NCBI GenBank assembly: GCA_030592565.1
Contig: JAUVIX010000228.1
Coordinates: 1-6,451 of the forward strand
Direction of reading: 5' to 3'
Source: Chlorobiota bacterium
Lineage (GTDB): Bacteria > Bacteroidota > Bacteroidia > Bacteroidales > JAADJA01
Length of the DNA stretch: 6,451 bases
Shown in pieces: positions 1 through 6,372 of the stretch (position 1 is the stretch's first letter; each line of letters begins with the position of its first letter). The translations under genes were made by a program, and so were the position numbers. The notes below the pieces were generated by a model that made no database searches, was not told the origin of the DNA, and saw only the letters and a list, made by a program, of their open reading frames with translations.

Positions 1-875
1 ACTTTCCTGTCAGGGGAATAAATGAAATTCACATGGTAGAGCCTGGTGATTTGACTTTTGTAGATCATCCCAAGTATTACGACAAGGCTCTTAATTCAAA
101 AGCAACAACAATTCTGATAAATATGGAGGTGGAGCGGCCAGAAGGAAAAGCTTTACTCTTTTCTGATGACCCATTCTCTGATTATATGAAGCTGGTTAAG
201 AAATTCAGACCATTTGAACCGGCAATAAAATTGGTTAGCGATACAGCGGAAATAGGTGAAGGAACTGTAATACAACCGGGTGCATTTGTTGGCAATAATG
301 TAAAAATTGGTAATAACTGCCTGATTCATTCAAACGTAAACATTTACGATCATTCTATTATTGGAGATAATGTGATCATCCATTCAGGGACGGTGATTGG
401 GGCAGATGCTTTCTATTTTCAAAAGCGTGATAAAAAAACCTTAAAGTTTGAATCCTGCGGAAGGGTTATAATCAAAGATAATGTTGAGATTGGTGCTCTT
501 TGCACAATAGACAAAGGGGTTTCGGGCGACACGGTTATAGACGAATATACAAAGCTTGACAACCACATTCAGATAGGTCACGACACATATATTGGCAAGC
601 GCTGCCTGTTTGCTTCTGCTGTTCTGATTGCAGGGGTCAGCCATATTGAAGATGATGTAATATTATGGGGACAGGTTGTTGTTAACAAAGAAGTTGTGAT
701 AGGTAAAGGAGCAGTTGTTCTTGCCACTTCGGGAGTTGATAAAGACCTTGAAGGAGGTATCACTTATTTTGGAGCTCCTGCTGAACCTGCTTCCAAAAAA
801 TGGCGGGAAATGGTTATGATCAAAAAGTTACCGGAGATGTACAGAAGACTACAGCAAATGCCTGAGGGGAAGTAG
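1..875 (+). CDS. lpxD: LpxD-family UDP-3-O-acylglucosamine N-acyltransferase, 5' end cut by window
   Basis: This is a left-handed beta-helix acyltransferase of the LpxD family. LpxD transfers a 3-hydroxyacyl chain from acyl-ACP to the 2-amino group of UDP-3-O-acylglucosamine in cytoplasmic lipid A synthesis. The frame is open to the left edge (first full codon at 3, reading FPVRGINEIHM), so the ATG at 33 is internal and perhaps 30 residues are missing. Numbering from that Met, residues 1-50 fit the uridine-binding domain (GDLTFVDHPKYY). Hexapeptide repeats (IGEGTVI, IGNNCLI, IGDNVII) span about 70-235, and a helical tail follows (KKWREMVMIKKLPEMYRRL). H183 in QIGHD matches the E. coli LpxD catalytic His239, and GTVIGADAFYF matches its GTVVGADGFGY. 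From memory, many Bacteroidota carry two LpxD-like genes, and GINEIH plus GADAFYF resemble the second type. The exact substrate is therefore inferred. The 3' end overlaps the convergent phospholipase D-like gene by 27 bp. Confidence 0.88.
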   Translation, partial: FPVRGINEIHMVEPGDLTFVDHPKYYDKALNSKATTILINMEVERPEGKALLFSDDPFSDYMKLVKKFRPFEPAIKLVSDTAEIGEGTVIQPGAFVGNNVKIGNNCLIHSNVNIYDHSIIGDNVIIHSGTVIGADAFYFQKRDKKTLKFESCGRVIIKDNVEIGALCTIDKGVSGDTVIDEYTKLDNHIQIGHDTYIGKRCLFASAVLIAGVSHIEDDVILWGQVVVNKEVVIGKGAVVLATSGVDKDLEGGITYFGAPAEPASKKWREMVMIKKLPEMYRRLQQMPEGK

Positions 876-1925
876 AACCCATTCAAAAAATTTCTGGACA
901 GGGGATCTGTTTGACCAGCCTTCATAATCAAAATCAACACAACTTAAGAGTGTTGTCCTGATATGCCTGCTTACCTGACTTACAACACTTTTATCTGTAA
1001 AAGCAAGAACTATCTCGTGCTGATATCTGAAACTCCTGTAATCAAAATTGGCGGAACCGACCGAGCACTCCTTTTCATCTATCATAATTAATTTAGCGTG
1101 CAAATTAGTTGAAGTAAAAAATAAGATATTAACCCCACCCTTGCTTAGTAATCCTAAATATCTATTGCGCAATACATCAATCAACCTGACATCAGAATGC
1201 TTTGGTATGATTATCGTCACCGAGACTCCACGTTTGACAGCATCCATCAAAGCCTTTCGCAAGATATATCCCGGCAAAAAATATGGAGTTTCAATCACTA
1301 TCTTTTTTTCTGCTGATTTAATCAATTGAAGGTATTTTTTTCGCACTCTCTGCTTCGTTAATGACGGGAAATCCCTGATAACCTCACAGTCACTACAAGT
1401 TATCTTACGAATATTAATAAGTTGTTCAAAAACATACCTGTTATAAATACCATACTGCTCAAGAAATGCTTCTTTGAATTCAGTAGTCATACCTGATTTC
1501 ATTCTCAGAACAGACTCGCGCCAGTTTAAAGAATAAGCAGTAAGATTAGCAGATCCGATATAGGTTATGATATCATCAATCACTAATAACTTCCTGTGAT
1601 TTCGGCGATGATTTTTCGTAAAAAAATCCCAGAAAAATTTAATTTTTTGAAAATATCTAAACTCTCCTCCACTCTCAACCATCTCACTAAAAAAACCTGA
1701 AGGAAGAGATGTACCCCACGAATCAAGCAGCAGTTTTATTTCAACTCCCTCCCTGCTCTTTTTGACTAGAGCATCCCTGAATTTAATACCAATCGAATCA
1801 TTATTAAACCTGAATATTTCGAGGTATATGTACTTTTTTGCTCTGCGAATATCAGCCAGCATCGCGTTATAAAACTGCAACGGATCATCATATAGTTTAT
1901 ATTCTTTATTTACCATTGTTGACAT
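849..1925 (-). CDS. Phospholipase D superfamily protein, cardiolipin synthase-like (two HKD motifs)
   Basis: The predicted protein has 358 residues with two phospholipase D domains. The first HKD motif is HRKLLVID (H110, K112, D117) followed by GSANLT. The second is HAKLIMID (H276, K278, D283) followed by GSANFDYRSF. The paired motifs normally form one active site with a phospho-histidine intermediate. Cardiolipin synthases use it to join phosphatidylglycerol to a second lipid, and other members hydrolyse phosphodiesters. There is no N-terminal transmembrane pair as in ClsA, so the layout resembles soluble ClsB-type enzymes. The C-terminus (WVLLPLRHLL) also suits cardiolipin synthases. I chose the ATG at 1925. 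An ATG at 1916 (MVNKEYKL) is equally plausible, because neither has a Shine-Dalgarno sequence and the domain begins just after both. A longer reading from a TTG at 1982 adds 19 residues with no family resemblance. Neighbour lpxD is also an envelope-lipid gene, but it lies on the opposite strand. The true lipid substrate is not determinable here. Confidence 0.88.
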   Translation of the reverse strand: MSTMVNKEYKLYDDPLQFYNAMLADIRRAKKYIYLEIFRFNNDSIGIKFRDALVKKSREGVEIKLLLDSWGTSLPSGFFSEMVESGGEFRYFQKIKFFWDFFTKNHRRNHRKLLVIDDIITYIGSANLTAYSLNWRESVLRMKSGMTTEFKEAFLEQYGIYNRYVFEQLINIRKITCSDCEVIRDFPSLTKQRVRKKYLQLIKSAEKKIVIETPYFLPGYILRKALMDAVKRGVSVTIIIPKHSDVRLIDVLRNRYLGLLSKGGVNILFFTSTNLHAKLIMIDEKECSVGSANFDYRSFRYQHEIVLAFTDKSVVSQVSRHIRTTLLSCVDFDYEGWSNRSPVQKFFEWVLLPLRHLL

Positions 1926-1988
1926 ATACGACAAAATAGATGTTTTTCGGTTTACGAAGATAGTATAAATTTTATTCTTCAATTAAGA

Positions 1989-2005
1989 GCAAACGTCCGG
2001 TGCGC
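1989..2005. repeat. Degenerate copy of the GCAAGCGTCC palindrome
   Basis: GCAAACGTCCGGTGCGC resembles the left half of the repeat consensus, with one mismatch in the first ten bases, and has a decayed right arm. It lies 9 bp from a better copy at 2015-2032, in the gap between the beta-helix gene and the phospholipase D-like gene. It could be chance similarity, but position and left-arm match suggest a decayed member. Confidence 0.4.
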
Positions 2006-2014
2006 GTATCACGT

Positions 2015-2032
2015 GCAAGCGTCCACGGTTGC
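2015..2032. repeat. REP-like palindrome, copy 1
   Basis: GCAAGCGTCCACGGTTGC matches the 18-bp consensus GCAAGCGTCCACGCTTGC with one mismatch in the right arm (G for C). It can form an imperfect hairpin. It lies 17 bp past the stop codon of the beta-helix gene. On the - strand it is preceded at 7 bp by GAGTTAAGTT, a 10-mer found at the same distance from the copy at 5413-5430. No T-tract follows, so it does not look like an intrinsic terminator. Confidence 0.75.
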
Positions 2033-2049
2033 CTCAGTTAACTTAACTC

Positions 2050-4857
2050 TCAAAACCTCTTCACCAATTTCCCGCTCTTGGTTTTTTCACCTGAGCTATT
2101 TTGTATCTTGTAAAAATAAATCCCTCTTTTTAGGTTTTTCAATTCAATTTCAACTTGACCTGAATTTGAAATGCAAATATTTTCAACAATCTGGCCTGAA
2201 GAGCTATATAAAGTAAATTTATAAAAAGTATCACTTTGGTTTGGTATTGATACAGATAGCTTATCTTTAAATGGATTGGGATAAACCATAAATTCACAAT
2301 TATCAGAAATGGACAGCTCTTCATCACCGGTAAAGAGGATTTCATAAGGGCCTATTTCTATTCTATCACCATATATCCTGTTATTGCCGTCTAAATCTGT
2401 TACGGGAATATTTAATCCGGCAGTATCAGGAATGCCGGAATTAAGGCATGGGCTGCTTTGTGCCAAATGAAAATCAAGATTTGTTGTATCTACAAATTGA
2501 GGATAATCATAAATGTTACCACCACCGTCTATTGCATTTGGTGGAAAACCTCCTTCGATGCAGCTGTATGAAATTTTAATTTCCGCTCCTTGTATAATTA
2601 AAAATGAACTTTCGTTTCCCCAAACAATATTGTCAATTACTTCTCCGGTACTTTCATCGTCAAAACGGATTCCTATTGAATTATTTACAATGGTATTGTT
2701 TACAATTGTAGGGGAAGCAATGAAGCATATAATTCCTTCACTTGTGTTGTTTGCTATAAGGTTGTTTACTATTACCGGAGCAGCATATTGACTACAGTAT
2801 ATACCATCAGAACCGGATAATATATAATTATTTTCAATCAATAGTGAACCTGAACAGGTAATTGCATCAGTATTTCCAAAAAAAATATTTCTTGATATTA
2901 CTGTACCTGCTCCACCTCCTGAAACTCCCCATAAATTATTATTGAAAGAATTGTGCATAACAGATACTTTTGAATAATATGCTGTTACTCCTATTGAATT
3001 ATTGTTAAAAGTGCTATTAGTTATACTTGCTTCGGTCGAGTAATAGAAATTCACCCCTATTCTTTCATTATTAACAAAGTTGGTTTCATCAATAATAATA
3101 CCTTTAGAGAATCTTATATTGACACCTGAGCCAATCGAACAATTTGTGTTGGTAATATTGCAATTTTGAATACGCAAAGAAGTATTATATCCATAAATAC
3201 ATTGAAAATAATTTGCCGAGTTGTTTAATGTTAAACCGCAAATCAATGTAAAATTGTTCAAATTCTCATCAACATAAAATGTATGGTCGTTGCCTAATCC
3301 ATCAATAATTGTTTGAGAAATATAAGCTGTATCATACTCTGTCAGGAATCTGCTTGCAATAATCAGGTTTTTATTAAGAATAATATTTTCGAAATAAGTG
3401 CCCGGAAATATAAGGATAGTATCGCCACCAACCGAGGCATCTATACCTTCCTGAACAGTAGTAAAATCTCCTGTTCCATCTTGTTTAATGTAAATAGTAT
3501 GGTTGGTGTAATTAGAATTTAGGGTTATATTTACGTTGGCTGAGATTTGACTCTGTATTACTTCAACAGCATTAACAGAAGCATTTTCATATCCCGGCAA
3601 TGAGGCAATAATGTTATATGTACCTGGTAAGAGGTTAATCCTGTAGTTCCCGGTTAAATTGGGATTTACGAAATCGTTGCCGCTGCTAATTACAGCATTC
3701 CGGATAACACCATGTCCACCATTTAACGAAATCGTTCCTGTAATACTTCCGTAATTACTCATATCGTAGTAATAAAAACCCATATCTGTAATAGTTCCGT
3801 CCGGATCGGGATTAGTGTTCGGGTCGCCCGCATCAATGCATGGTGATTGCAAGGTTAAGTAATAATTATTATTTGTTGTATCCTGAAAGAATGGATCAAG
3901 ATTAATATTTCCAGTTCCCTCATGGCCTCCTTGTATATTGCAATATTCGATAGTATAATCCGTACCAATCAATTGGGCACTATTTAAAGGTATGTTTGCC
4001 CATATTATATTGTTCCGGATGTCGGCGAATGAATTTATACTTAAAAATAATCCAGCACCACCACCATGTATTATATTCCCCGTAATGGTATTGTCTAAAA
4101 CTGTACTGTTTGTGTTTCGAAGAGCAATTCCTCCTCCGTTGCCATGATCAACTTCATTTTTGTATATAAGATTTCCTTTTATTACAATATGGTTGGAATT
4201 CTGCAAACATATTCCGGCACCATAAGCCACTCCATTTCCGCTCTGTGTAATATTTCCGTAGATAATATTATTTTCAACAACAACTTCATTTGACTGATCA
4301 ATAAATATTCCGCCACCGTTATATGCCCCTTCATTATTTCTTATAATATTGTTTTTAATAATGGCAGAAGAATTTAATATACCAATGCCGCAACCATTCA
4401 TATACCAATAGCACCAATTATTTTCGATGATATTATATTCAATAGTGGGAGAGCTGTTTTCTATTCTTATTCCAAATCCAAAAAGTCCGCGAAAAGATAA
4501 ATAGCCGGTATTTGCATTTTTTATTGTAAAACCGATAATTTTTGCAGCAGAGGATTCCCCGCTCAAAAATGAAACCAAATGGTAATTTTCATTATTCCCG
4601 TCTATTATTGTTTGCGATATATATGTAGTATCCAGCGTTGTAAGAAATAATGACCCAACAACAATATCTTTTCCAAGAAAACTAATTGTTTCAATATATA
4701 TCCCTGGTTGGATCAAAACCGTATCACCGGCAACGGATGCATTAATTCCGGCTTGTATGGTGGGTTGATCACCGGGAACATTTATTATTTCAGCGTTTAA
4801 GTTGTTTATACAACTGAACAACCAGACAAGTATAGCATAAAACAATACACTTCTCAT
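2050..4857 (-). CDS. Secreted double parallel beta-helix protein with T9SS sorting domain
   Basis: This 935-residue protein is probably exported by Sec and then the type IX secretion system. Residues 1-22 look like a signal peptide (MRSVLFYAILVWLFSCINNLNA). Residues about 24-345 form a right-handed parallel beta-helix of the NosD/pectate-lyase type, with repeated turns such as IIKNNIIRNN, VVENNIIYGN and VIKGNLIYKN. Residues about 370-447 resemble a carboxypeptidase-regulatory-like beta-sandwich (GSITGTISLNG, LPGTYNIIASLPGYENASV). A second beta-helix spans about 455-840. Residues about 855-935 form a type A sorting domain, from YPNPFKDKLSVSI through LKRGIYFYKI to the basic end KSGKLVKRF. The two helices share homologous opening and closing segments, which indicates duplication. 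I see no assigned catalytic residues, so carbohydrate binding or lyase activity is only possible. The protein is rich in Asn and Ile. The ATG start is supported by the signal peptide and an upstream promoter. No Shine-Dalgarno is evident. Confidence 0.9.
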   Translation of the reverse strand: MRSVLFYAILVWLFSCINNLNAEIINVPGDQPTIQAGINASVAGDTVLIQPGIYIETISFLGKDIVVGSLFLTTLDTTYISQTIIDGNNENYHLVSFLSGESSAAKIIGFTIKNANTGYLSFRGLFGFGIRIENSSPTIEYNIIENNWCYWYMNGCGIGILNSSAIIKNNIIRNNEGAYNGGGIFIDQSNEVVVENNIIYGNITQSGNGVAYGAGICLQNSNHIVIKGNLIYKNEVDHGNGGGIALRNTNSTVLDNTITGNIIHGGGAGLFLSINSFADIRNNIIWANIPLNSAQLIGTDYTIEYCNIQGGHEGTGNINLDPFFQDTTNNNYYLTLQSPCIDAGDPNTNPDPDGTITDMGFYYYDMSNYGSITGTISLNGGHGVIRNAVISSGNDFVNPNLTGNYRINLLPGTYNIIASLPGYENASVNAVEVIQSQISANVNITLNSNYTNHTIYIKQDGTGDFTTVQEGIDASVGGDTILIFPGTYFENIILNKNLIIASRFLTEYDTAYISQTIIDGLGNDHTFYVDENLNNFTLICGLTLNNSANYFQCIYGYNTSLRIQNCNITNTNCSIGSGVNIRFSKGIIIDETNFVNNERIGVNFYYSTEASITNSTFNNNSIGVTAYYSKVSVMHNSFNNNLWGVSGGGAGTVISRNIFFGNTDAITCSGSLLIENNYILSGSDGIYCSQYAAPVIVNNLIANNTSEGIICFIASPTIVNNTIVNNSIGIRFDDESTGEVIDNIVWGNESSFLIIQGAEIKISYSCIEGGFPPNAIDGGGNIYDYPQFVDTTNLDFHLAQSSPCLNSGIPDTAGLNIPVTDLDGNNRIYGDRIEIGPYEILFTGDEELSISDNCEFMVYPNPFKDKLSVSIPNQSDTFYKFTLYSSSGQIVENICISNSGQVEIELKNLKRGIYFYKIQNSSGEKTKSGKLVKRF
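3298..3456 (-). repeat. Intragenic duplicated segment, second copy (residues 468-520)
   Basis: This opens the second beta-helix of the secreted protein: ASVGGDTILIFPGTYFENI and later TAYISQTIIDG. Aligned by hand with residues 34-87 it gives about 33 identities over 53 positions with a one-residue gap. The shared strings are ASV-GDT-LI-PG-Y and YISQTIIDG. Confidence 0.85.
4597..4758 (-). repeat. Intragenic duplicated segment, first copy (residues 34-87)
   Basis: This opens the first beta-helix: ASVAGDTVLIQPGIYIETI and later TTYISQTIIDG. It is the partner of residues 468-520. The closing segments of the helices are also paired: NIIWAN...CNIQGG...SPCIDAGDP (283-346) and NIVWGN...CIEGG...SPCLNSGIP (743-810). 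The duplication therefore covers a whole module rather than one motif. Confidence 0.85.
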
Positions 4858-4884
4858 AGCAAAAAATATTTACAGGTTCACGGG

Positions 4885-4915
4885 CAAAGGTAAGAATTAT
4901 TTCCTTTCTAAGCAA
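4885..4915 (-). promoter_or_regulatory. Bacteroidota-type promoter for the beta-helix gene
   Basis: On the - strand, TACCTTTG (4885-4892) matches the -7 box TAnnTTTG known from Bacteroides. A TTG at 4913-4915 lies 20 bp upstream, matching the -33 box and its usual 19-21 bp spacing. Transcription would begin near 4879, giving a leader of about 20 nt before the ATG at 4857. The leader is A/T-rich without a Shine-Dalgarno sequence, as is usual in this phylum. The match is exact by eye; activity is inferred. Confidence 0.65.
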
Positions 4916-4956
4916 GTAGCTTGTGTCCACTTGTATCATTCAACGCCTGCTTGCAT
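4912..4956. repeat. Degenerate, interrupted palindrome copy
   Basis: The stretch holds GCAAG, then after an 8-bp interruption GTCCACTTGTAT, resembling the right part of the copy at 6331-6346 (GTCCACTTGCAT). Further on, CGCCTGCTTGCATT resembles the CGCTTGCATT end seen at 5424-5433. It looks like one or two decayed copies in the gap between trmO and the beta-helix gene. The -33 promoter element overlaps its left end. Chance similarity cannot be excluded. Confidence 0.4.
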
Positions 4957-4959
4957 TAC

Positions 4960-5394
4960 TCAGCTCACAATCCACCCATTATTTGCCTTTTCTTTTACAT
5001 CAAAATCCTTAACATAAGGCTTGATATCTATAAGAGGAGTTTTGTCGAGTATGTCAAGGCCGGAGGTATAAATTCTGTTTCCTTCAATCCTTTTAATTTT
5101 GGCAATTGTCAGTCCGATGGAATTAAACCGGTGTGGCGAACGTGTTGCAAACAGACCAACTTCACGGCCATCTCCTTTCGGTGGATTAACTCTGAGCCGA
5201 GGTTGCTTTCTCGGGCGGTCAATATGGAAAATGACATAAAGATATTTGAACTTATCAAGCAGATAAAGCCCGTCAGTAAGTTCTGGATTCAATTCAATAT
5301 AAAAGAGACCTTTTGCATCTTCATAACTCCCAAACGGGGTATCATCAACAAAAGGAGTATGAATAGTTCCTATTGATTTAAATTTAATTGCCAT
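4960..5394 (-). CDS. trmO: TrmO/TsaA (UPF0066) family tRNA methyltransferase
   Basis: The predicted protein has 144 residues. E. coli TrmO uses S-adenosylmethionine to N6-methylate the threonylcarbamoyladenosine at position 37 of certain tRNAs. Family landmarks are present: the opening FKSIGTIHTPF (residues 4-14), PRLRVNPPKG (65-74), the SAM-site signature GLFATRSPHR (80-89), and near the end LDILDKTPLIDIKPYV (113-128), matching E. coli LDLVDGTPVVDIKPYL. The usual RPNPIG after ATRS reads RFNSIG here (89-94), an uncommon change at a conserved stretch. I chose the ATG at 5394, giving MAIKFKSIG, which fits the family's usual start. An ATG at 5406 adds four residues (MYVE) and touches the upstream inverted repeat. 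No Shine-Dalgarno is seen at either. The gene follows hypB on the same strand with no clear promoter between, so co-transcription is plausible. Family assignment is firm; the exact tRNA target is inferred. Confidence 0.88.
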   Translation of the reverse strand: MAIKFKSIGTIHTPFVDDTPFGSYEDAKGLFYIELNPELTDGLYLLDKFKYLYVIFHIDRPRKQPRLRVNPPKGDGREVGLFATRSPHRFNSIGLTIAKIKRIEGNRIYTSGLDILDKTPLIDIKPYVKDFDVKEKANNGWIVS

Positions 5395-5405
5395 TTCAAC
5401 ATACA

Positions 5406-5438
5406 TTTATAAGCAAGCGTCCGCGCTTGCATTATAAA
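5406..5438. repeat. REP-like palindrome, copy 2, inside a longer inverted repeat
   Basis: The core at 5413-5430, GCAAGCGTCCGCGCTTGC, has arms GCAAGCG and CGCTTGC around TCCG. Outside the core, TTTATAA (5406-5412) pairs with TTATAAA (5432-5438), leaving one unpaired A at 5431. The hairpin therefore has about 14 paired bases, GC-rich at the tip and AT-rich at the base. It fills the gap between the hypB stop and the trmO start. No T-tract follows on the - strand, so a role in mRNA stability or partial attenuation is more likely than simple termination; this is inference. Confidence 0.85.
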
Positions 5439-5440
5439 AC

Positions 5441-6262
5441 TTAACTCCTCTCCTTCAACCACTCATACCAGCCACTCATCCCCTCGCCTGTTTTGACTGA
5501 CACTTCAAAAAACTTCAGATGATGATTAACCTGCAAGGCATATTGCTTTGCCCTTTCAACATCAAAATCAACATATGGTAAAAGGTCGGTTTTATTAATG
5601 ATGCAAATATCCGATGATTCAAACATAGTTGGATATTTAATAGGTTTATCATCACCTTCGGTAACACTAATTATCACGACCCTTGCTGCTTCACCAAGGC
5701 TGAAAAGTGACGGACATACCAGATTACCCACATTTTCGATCATCAAAACCGAGTTTTCATCAGGATTCAGCTCTTTAACTGCCCGGTTGACCATATCAGC
5801 ATCGAGATGGCAACCGTTTCCGGTATTAACCTGAATAACCGGAGCTCCTGCCTTATCAATCCTATTGGCATCGTTCATTGTCTGTTGGTCACCCTCAATT
5901 ACATAAAACTTTATATCCTTCCCGAGCTCTTTAATAGTCTTCTCCAGAAGACTTGTCTTCCCAGAGCCTGGTGAACTAACCAGATTTAAGGCAAGAATAT
6001 TTTTAGCCTCAAAATAACCTTTGTTGCGTTCTGCTACCAGATTATTTTTCCCCAGGATATCCTGTTCAACTACTATCTCCCTGTCATGTGAATGATCGTG
6101 AGAATGTGAATGACTATGGTCATGTACATGAGAATGTGTACGACCATCATGACTGTGTTCGTGATTATGAGCATGATTATGCTCATGATTTTCCTGATTA
6201 TCTTCGCCGGGTTTCCTGAAAGTTACATTTCCTGAATCACCGCATCCGCAAGTATCACACAT
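5441..6262 (-). CDS. hypB: HypB, nickel-binding GTPase of [NiFe]-hydrogenase maturation
   Basis: HypB is a cytoplasmic GTPase that, with HypA, delivers nickel to the large subunit of [NiFe]-hydrogenases. The 273-residue protein begins MCDTCGCG, the N-terminal CxxCGC high-affinity nickel motif. Residues 26-59 are histidine-rich: 16 His in 34 residues, nearly every second position, as in HypB proteins with nickel storage capacity. The G domain follows with Walker A SSPGSGKT (96-103), EGDQQT (123-128), ENVGNLVCP (176-184) and NKTD (223-226). C151, H152 and C183 match the E. coli HypB metal-site residues C166, H167 and C198. I chose the ATG at 6262 because it places the Cys motif at the N-terminus. 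A TTG at 6298 in the same frame adds 12 residues that are translated repeat. No Shine-Dalgarno is seen. trmO follows about 46 bp downstream. Neither hypA nor a hydrogenase gene is visible here. Confidence 0.96.
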   Translation of the reverse strand: MCDTCGCGDSGNVTFRKPGEDNQENHEHNHAHNHEHSHDGRTHSHVHDHSHSHSHDHSHDREIVVEQDILGKNNLVAERNKGYFEAKNILALNLVSSPGSGKTSLLEKTIKELGKDIKFYVIEGDQQTMNDANRIDKAGAPVIQVNTGNGCHLDADMVNRAVKELNPDENSVLMIENVGNLVCPSLFSLGEAARVVIISVTEGDDKPIKYPTMFESSDICIINKTDLLPYVDFDVERAKQYALQVNHHLKFFEVSVKTGEGMSGWYEWLKERS

Positions 6263-6278
6263 AATTATTTTATTTTGT

Positions 6279-6296
6279 GCAAGCGTCCACGCTTGC
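6279..6296. repeat. REP-like palindrome, copy 3 (perfect)
   Basis: GCAAGCGTCCACGCTTGC has perfect 8-bp arms, GCAAGCGT and ACGCTTGC, around a CC centre. It ends 17 bp before the hypB start codon, so it would lie in the hypB mRNA leader if transcription starts further upstream. There it could form a stable hairpin. Confidence 0.9.
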
Positions 6297-6330
6297 AATT
6301 AACAATAATTTTAACTTCTTCATACTATGT

Positions 6331-6346
6331 GCAAGCGTCCACTTGC
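6331..6346. repeat. REP-like palindrome, copy 4 (right arm shortened)
   Basis: GCAAGCGTCCACTTGC is the consensus lacking two bases (GC) of the right arm. It is preceded by GT, as is the copy at 6279. It lies 34 bp beyond that copy, in the region upstream of hypB. Confidence 0.85.
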
Positions 6347-6372
6347 ATTGTAATATAGTCCATTTAAATAAG

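Noticed and set aside
595..614. GCAAGCG followed by TTTGC in lpxD, resembling the palindrome
   Set aside because: It lies in conserved coding sequence (IGKRCLF) with no match in the CCAC centre, so it is coincidence.
1926..1975. TATCTTCG on the - strand as a -7 box for the phospholipase D-like gene
   Set aside because: It has one mismatch to TAnnTTTG, and the nearest upstream TTG is only 17 bp away, outside the usual 19-21 bp.
1926..1982. TTG-initiated 19-residue N-terminal extension of the phospholipase D-like gene
   Set aside because: The added residues show no family resemblance, two ATG codons lie just before the domain, and TTG starts are uncommon.
2036..2048. AGTTAAcTTAACT palindrome after the beta-helix gene as a terminator
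   Set aside because: The stem is short and AT-rich with no following T-tract on either strand.
4921..5376. 151-residue + strand open frame
   Set aside because: It is antisense to trmO, which has clear family motifs, and itself resembles nothing.
6167..6186. Inverted repeat ATGAGCAT-GATT-ATGCTCAT within hypB
   Set aside because: It is explained by the alternating His codons of the histidine-rich region, so I do not treat it as a regulatory hairpin.
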